Shown here: positions 61,595 through 64,000 of the stretch, in pieces
Numbering within the stretch: the stretch's first letter is position 1
Layout of the letters: each line of letters starts with the position of its first letter
Assembly: GCF_902686445.1 (NCBI RefSeq)
Contig: NC_062217.1
Location: forward strand, 87,229,758-87,293,757
Reading direction: 5' to 3'
DNA from: Sciurus carolinensis
Taxonomy: Eukaryota > Chordata > Mammalia > Rodentia > Sciuridae
DNA: 64,000 nt
Notes under the pieces: generated by a model
Databases searched by the model: none
What the model was told of the DNA's origin: nothing
The model's input: the letters and a program-made list of their open reading frames with translations, nothing else
Made by a program: the position numbers and the translations under genes

Positions 61595-61892
61595 GCATTA
61601 TGACATTTTGGTGAACAGCACATTGCATAAATATTTGTGGTCCCATAAGGTTATAAGGGAGCTGAAACATCTTCCTTGCTTAGTTCTGTCCTGTGATGTA
61701 ACCAATATACTCATTTACTCATATGTGTGTGGTGATGCTTGTGTAAACACTCCTACTGCATTGCTGCTTGTATAAAAGTGTAGCACATATACTTGTGCAC
61801 ATACACACTTCTTGGTAATGAAAAATGACCATGATATTGATCTATGTGTTTACTAAACTATACTTTTAATCATTATTTTAGAGTATAATTCT

Positions 61893-61936
<44 letters not shown>

Positions 61937-61990
61937 GTCAACAGTATGCCACTTTCTGCCTGAGACAGCCTTAGACATTTCCCAGAGGTT
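61595..61990 (+). mobile_element. Tigger7/MER44-like DNA transposon fossil, second copy
   Basis: Parallel to 19575 onward: GTGGTCCCATAAGGTTATAA, GGGAGCTGAAACATCTTCC, TGGTGATGCTTGTGTAAAC, TAAAAGTGTAGCACATATAC, then TGACCATGATATTGATC and TATTTTAGAGTATAATTC. A T-run of about 34 (61900-61933) interrupts it before ACTGTCAACAGTATGCC and GACAGCCTTAGACAT. Confidence 0.6.
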
Positions 61991-62300
61991 AGGAGGTTAC
62001 TAGGTGGAAGAAACAAGGTTCTGGATACAAGTCTCTGAACTTTAATTCCTATGCTCTTTTCTATCATTACATTTGATTTTCTGTGAAAAATCTCATGAGT
62101 TTCAGTACTGGAACCCTTGCAAGTGGAGACTAAGGGACTGGAGAAAAAAGAGTGATTTGATGACCAAGGTTTTAACTGAGTCTGTAATTGACTTTATTGA
62201 CCACCCCTTCTAGAGAGTCATTTCAGGCTTCCCCACCTCTGACTATACAAATCAAATCAAATTTGCAGAAATCAAGGTTTTTGCTCCTCTGGAGTATTAT

Positions 62301-62301
62301 C

Positions 62302-62332
<31 letters not shown>

Positions 62333-62437
62333 GAGACTGGGTATTGCTAAGTTCCAGGCCAGTCTTGAACTTATAATCATCCTTCCTCAGTGTCCCAAGT
62401 TGCTGGGATTACTGATGTGCAGCACCTCTTGCAGCTT
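62301..62437 (-). mobile_element. B1 SINE, internally shortened
   Basis: T24, TTGAGACTGGGTATTGCTAA, CAGTCTTGAACTTATAATC, GGGATTACTGATGTGCAGC. Confidence 0.85.
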
Positions 62438-62487
62438 GCAGTAATATATTTTGCTAGAAAACTTTCTGTTCATCAATAAATATATTT

Positions 62488-62582
62488 TTATTTTATTATT
62501 ATTTTTTGCTGCGTTAAGGATCAGATCCAGGACTTTGTGCCTGTTAGGCAAGCTCTTTACCATTGAGCTATGCCCCTCCCCA
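62488..62582 (-). mobile_element. ID SINE
   Basis: (TTA)n-rich tail, TGCTGCGTTAAGGATCAGAT, CTGTTAGGCAAGCTCTTTAC, GAGCTATGCCCCTCCCC. Confidence 0.88.
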
Positions 62583-62859
62583 CCATTCTTATAAATATGG
62601 TTTGAGGGCAAGGAGAAATCAAATTTGAAATCCATTTGTTTGCAAAGCACTTGACTCCAGTTTCTTTCAGGGATTGGTGCCTTCTATAGTGTATTCTGGT
62701 ACAGTGGACTCTAAACCAACTAGGAAATTGGATGACCGATGCAGCCTGACTCTCAAGGCTCTGTAGATGTGATCCTAGAAGGCTTGGCAGGAAAGAAGTA
62801 GAGCACCCATCATCCTGGAAACTTCACTCCTCCCCTCTATGTGGCAATGGACACCCAGA

Positions 62860-63440
62860 GGTCTGGTGGAATTCAGCTGAGAATCCATCTGGTCCAGGGA
62901 GTTTCTTGGTTGGAAGTCTTTTTTTTTTTTTTTTTTTTTTTTGATACTAGGGATTGAGCCTGGGGGTGCTTAACCACTGACCCACATCCTCAGGTCTTTT
63001 TTATATTTTATTTAGAGACAGGGTCTCGCCTGAGTTGCTTGTGGCCTTGCTAAATTGCTGAGGCTGGCTTTGAACTGATGATCCTTCTTCCTCAGCCTAT
63101 GGAAACTACTGGGCTTACAGACATGTGCCACCATGCCTAGCTTGAGTTATTGCTTCTATCTCACTGCTAGTTATTGGTCTGTCTAGATTTTCTGTCTTCT
63201 TGATTTAATTTTGACCAGTCATATGTGTCTAGAAATGTATCAGTTTCTCTAGGTCTTCCCATTTATTATTCAAAATTTTACCTAATGATTCTCTGGATTT
63301 CTGTGATGTGTGGAGTGATTTCATCCTTTTTCATCTATAATTTATTAATTTGGATCTTTTTTAAAATTTTTAAAATTTTTCAATCAACAATTTTCAATTC
63401 TCACCAAGTATCCCACCTCATACAGGTTTTTAATTTTCTT
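62860..63440 (-). mobile_element. Ancient L1M ORF2 fragment split by a B1-dID
   Basis: GTGGAATTCAGCTGAGAATC, CATCTGGTCCAGGGAGTTTC before the SINE, then TTGCTTCTATCTCACTGC, GAAATGTATCAGTTTCTC and ATTTCTGTGATGTGTGGAGT after it. Complement of the L1 ORF2 segment between endonuclease and reverse transcriptase. Confidence 0.75.
62919..63145 (-). mobile_element. B1-dID composite SINE
   Basis: T24, TGATACTAGGGATTGAGCCT, GACCCACATCCTCAGGTC, GAGACAGGGTCTCGCCTGAG, ACATGTGCCACCATGCCTAG. Confidence 0.94.
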
Positions 63441-63499
63441 TTTATAAACTCACTCATGACCTTCTCCTGTTTTGTTCTAGCCGTTTCCAAGCTGGGTGT

Positions 63500-63521
63500 G
63501 ATGGTGCACACCTATAGTCTT
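63500..63521 (+). mobile_element. B1 head fragment
   Basis: AGCTGGGTGTGATGGTGCAC, then ACCTATAGTC and immediate loss of homology: the first ~28 bases of a B1 only. Confidence 0.5.
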
Positions 63522-63751
63522 TTTCTTTCTATGGATTCCTGGCATTTTGCTTAGTTCTTAGTCCTTTGGGGTTAACGATCTTGAATGCCTCTAATTCAGT
63601 TTGAGAGCTCTTGAAGTACCCTGTTTAATATTTACTTTATAGTTTTTTCTCCTGATGTCTCAAATAAAATGCTGTTGTATGACATGACTTTTATTTATGC
63701 TTTTCACTGCTTAGAAAACTTTTCTACTAGGTCTTTCCTTAGTGGATTTGT

Positions 63752-63883
63752 TTTTGTTTTTGTTTTTGTTTTGAGACAGCTTGTTGTTATGTGGTCTGGT
63801 CTTGAACTCCTGGCTCAACTGATCCTCTCATCTCAGCTCACCCAGTAGCAGGACTACAAACCAGGCTACCATGCCTAGTTTTG
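63752..63883 (-). mobile_element. B1/Alu-like SINE
   Basis: (TTTTTG)n tail, TTTTGAGACAGCTTGTTGTT, GGTCTTGAACTCCTGGCTC, ACCAGGCTACCATGCCTAG. Confidence 0.88.
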
Positions 63884-63892
63884 TTCTTATTC

Positions 63893-64000
63893 TTTTTTTT
63901 TTCACAGCAGGAACTCGTTTATTGAGTAAGTCACACAGCTTTTATGTAGGGTGGGGGCTAAGCGGGAACCAATCAGCTTAAAAGTCAGCAAGGCACGGGG
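63893..64000 (-). mobile_element. LTR-like end with poly(A), cut by window edge
   Basis: On the minus strand: GATTGGTTCCCGC (inverted CCAAT), CCTACATAAAAGCTG (TATA-like), ACTCAATAAACGAG (poly(A) signal), then GTGAAAAAAAAAAAG. An LTR R end running straight into an A-tail suggests an RNA that ended in the LTR and was reinserted by L1 machinery. Confidence 0.5.

Overview
This is nuclear DNA of a rodent, most likely a squirrel-family species (ground squirrel, marmot or tree squirrel). The main evidence is the short repeats. Dozens of tRNA-Ala-derived ID elements, read in reverse as a consensus like GGGGATTGAACCCAGGGCC, are mixed with composite B1-dID elements, in which a 7SL-derived B1 head is fused to an ID tail. 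That composite is characteristic of sciurids and a few related rodent lineages. LINE-1 copies of several ages, ERV-type LTRs, MLT1/MLT2-like LTRs, MIR/L2 fragments and a Tigger-like DNA transposon complete a typical mammalian intergenic landscape. I found no convincing protein-coding gene, tRNA/rRNA gene, CRISPR array or CpG-island promoter. All recognisable coding sequence belongs to retrotransposons and is broken.

Layout. 1-6.5 kb: sparse SINEs and two old LTR-like pieces. 6.5-23.3 kb: the most structured region. A ~0.7 kb tandem duplication bounded by ID elements was followed by insertion of a full-length LINE-1 (L1-a, 7557-18683) into the second copy. The second copy resumes only at 22831, after an AATAAA signal and an A-run, and a 14-base A-run/TGAG direct repeat flanks the whole 15.3 kb block. 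I read this as an L1 insertion that carried 4.1 kb of downstream DNA with it (3' transduction), later invaded by other elements. Inside L1-a sits a 3.7 kb minus-strand insertion containing a younger 5'-truncated L1 (L1-b) with two successive poly(T) tracts, apparently a second read-through event. The transduced part holds a Tigger-like fossil hit by two further L1 insertions (one complete at its 5' end but lacking a 3' end) and, downstream, a 172-base L1 stub. 23.3-38.5 kb: ancient L1M pieces on both strands densely peppered with SINEs. 31.8-54.7 kb: LTR-rich, with at least six LTR families, mostly solo-like, several present as two to four dispersed copies. 54.9-64 kb: MIR/L2 relics, SINEs, microsatellites, a second Tigger-like copy, old L1M ORF2 sequence and, at the edge, an LTR-like end followed by a poly(A).

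The elements do not act together as a pathway. The interest lies in insertion history: paralogous empty site, target-site duplications, read-through retrotransposition, SINE-in-SINE nesting, and telomere-like hexamers in the 3' UTR of the young L1s. Family names for ancient repeats come from memory of consensus sequences and were not checked against a library.
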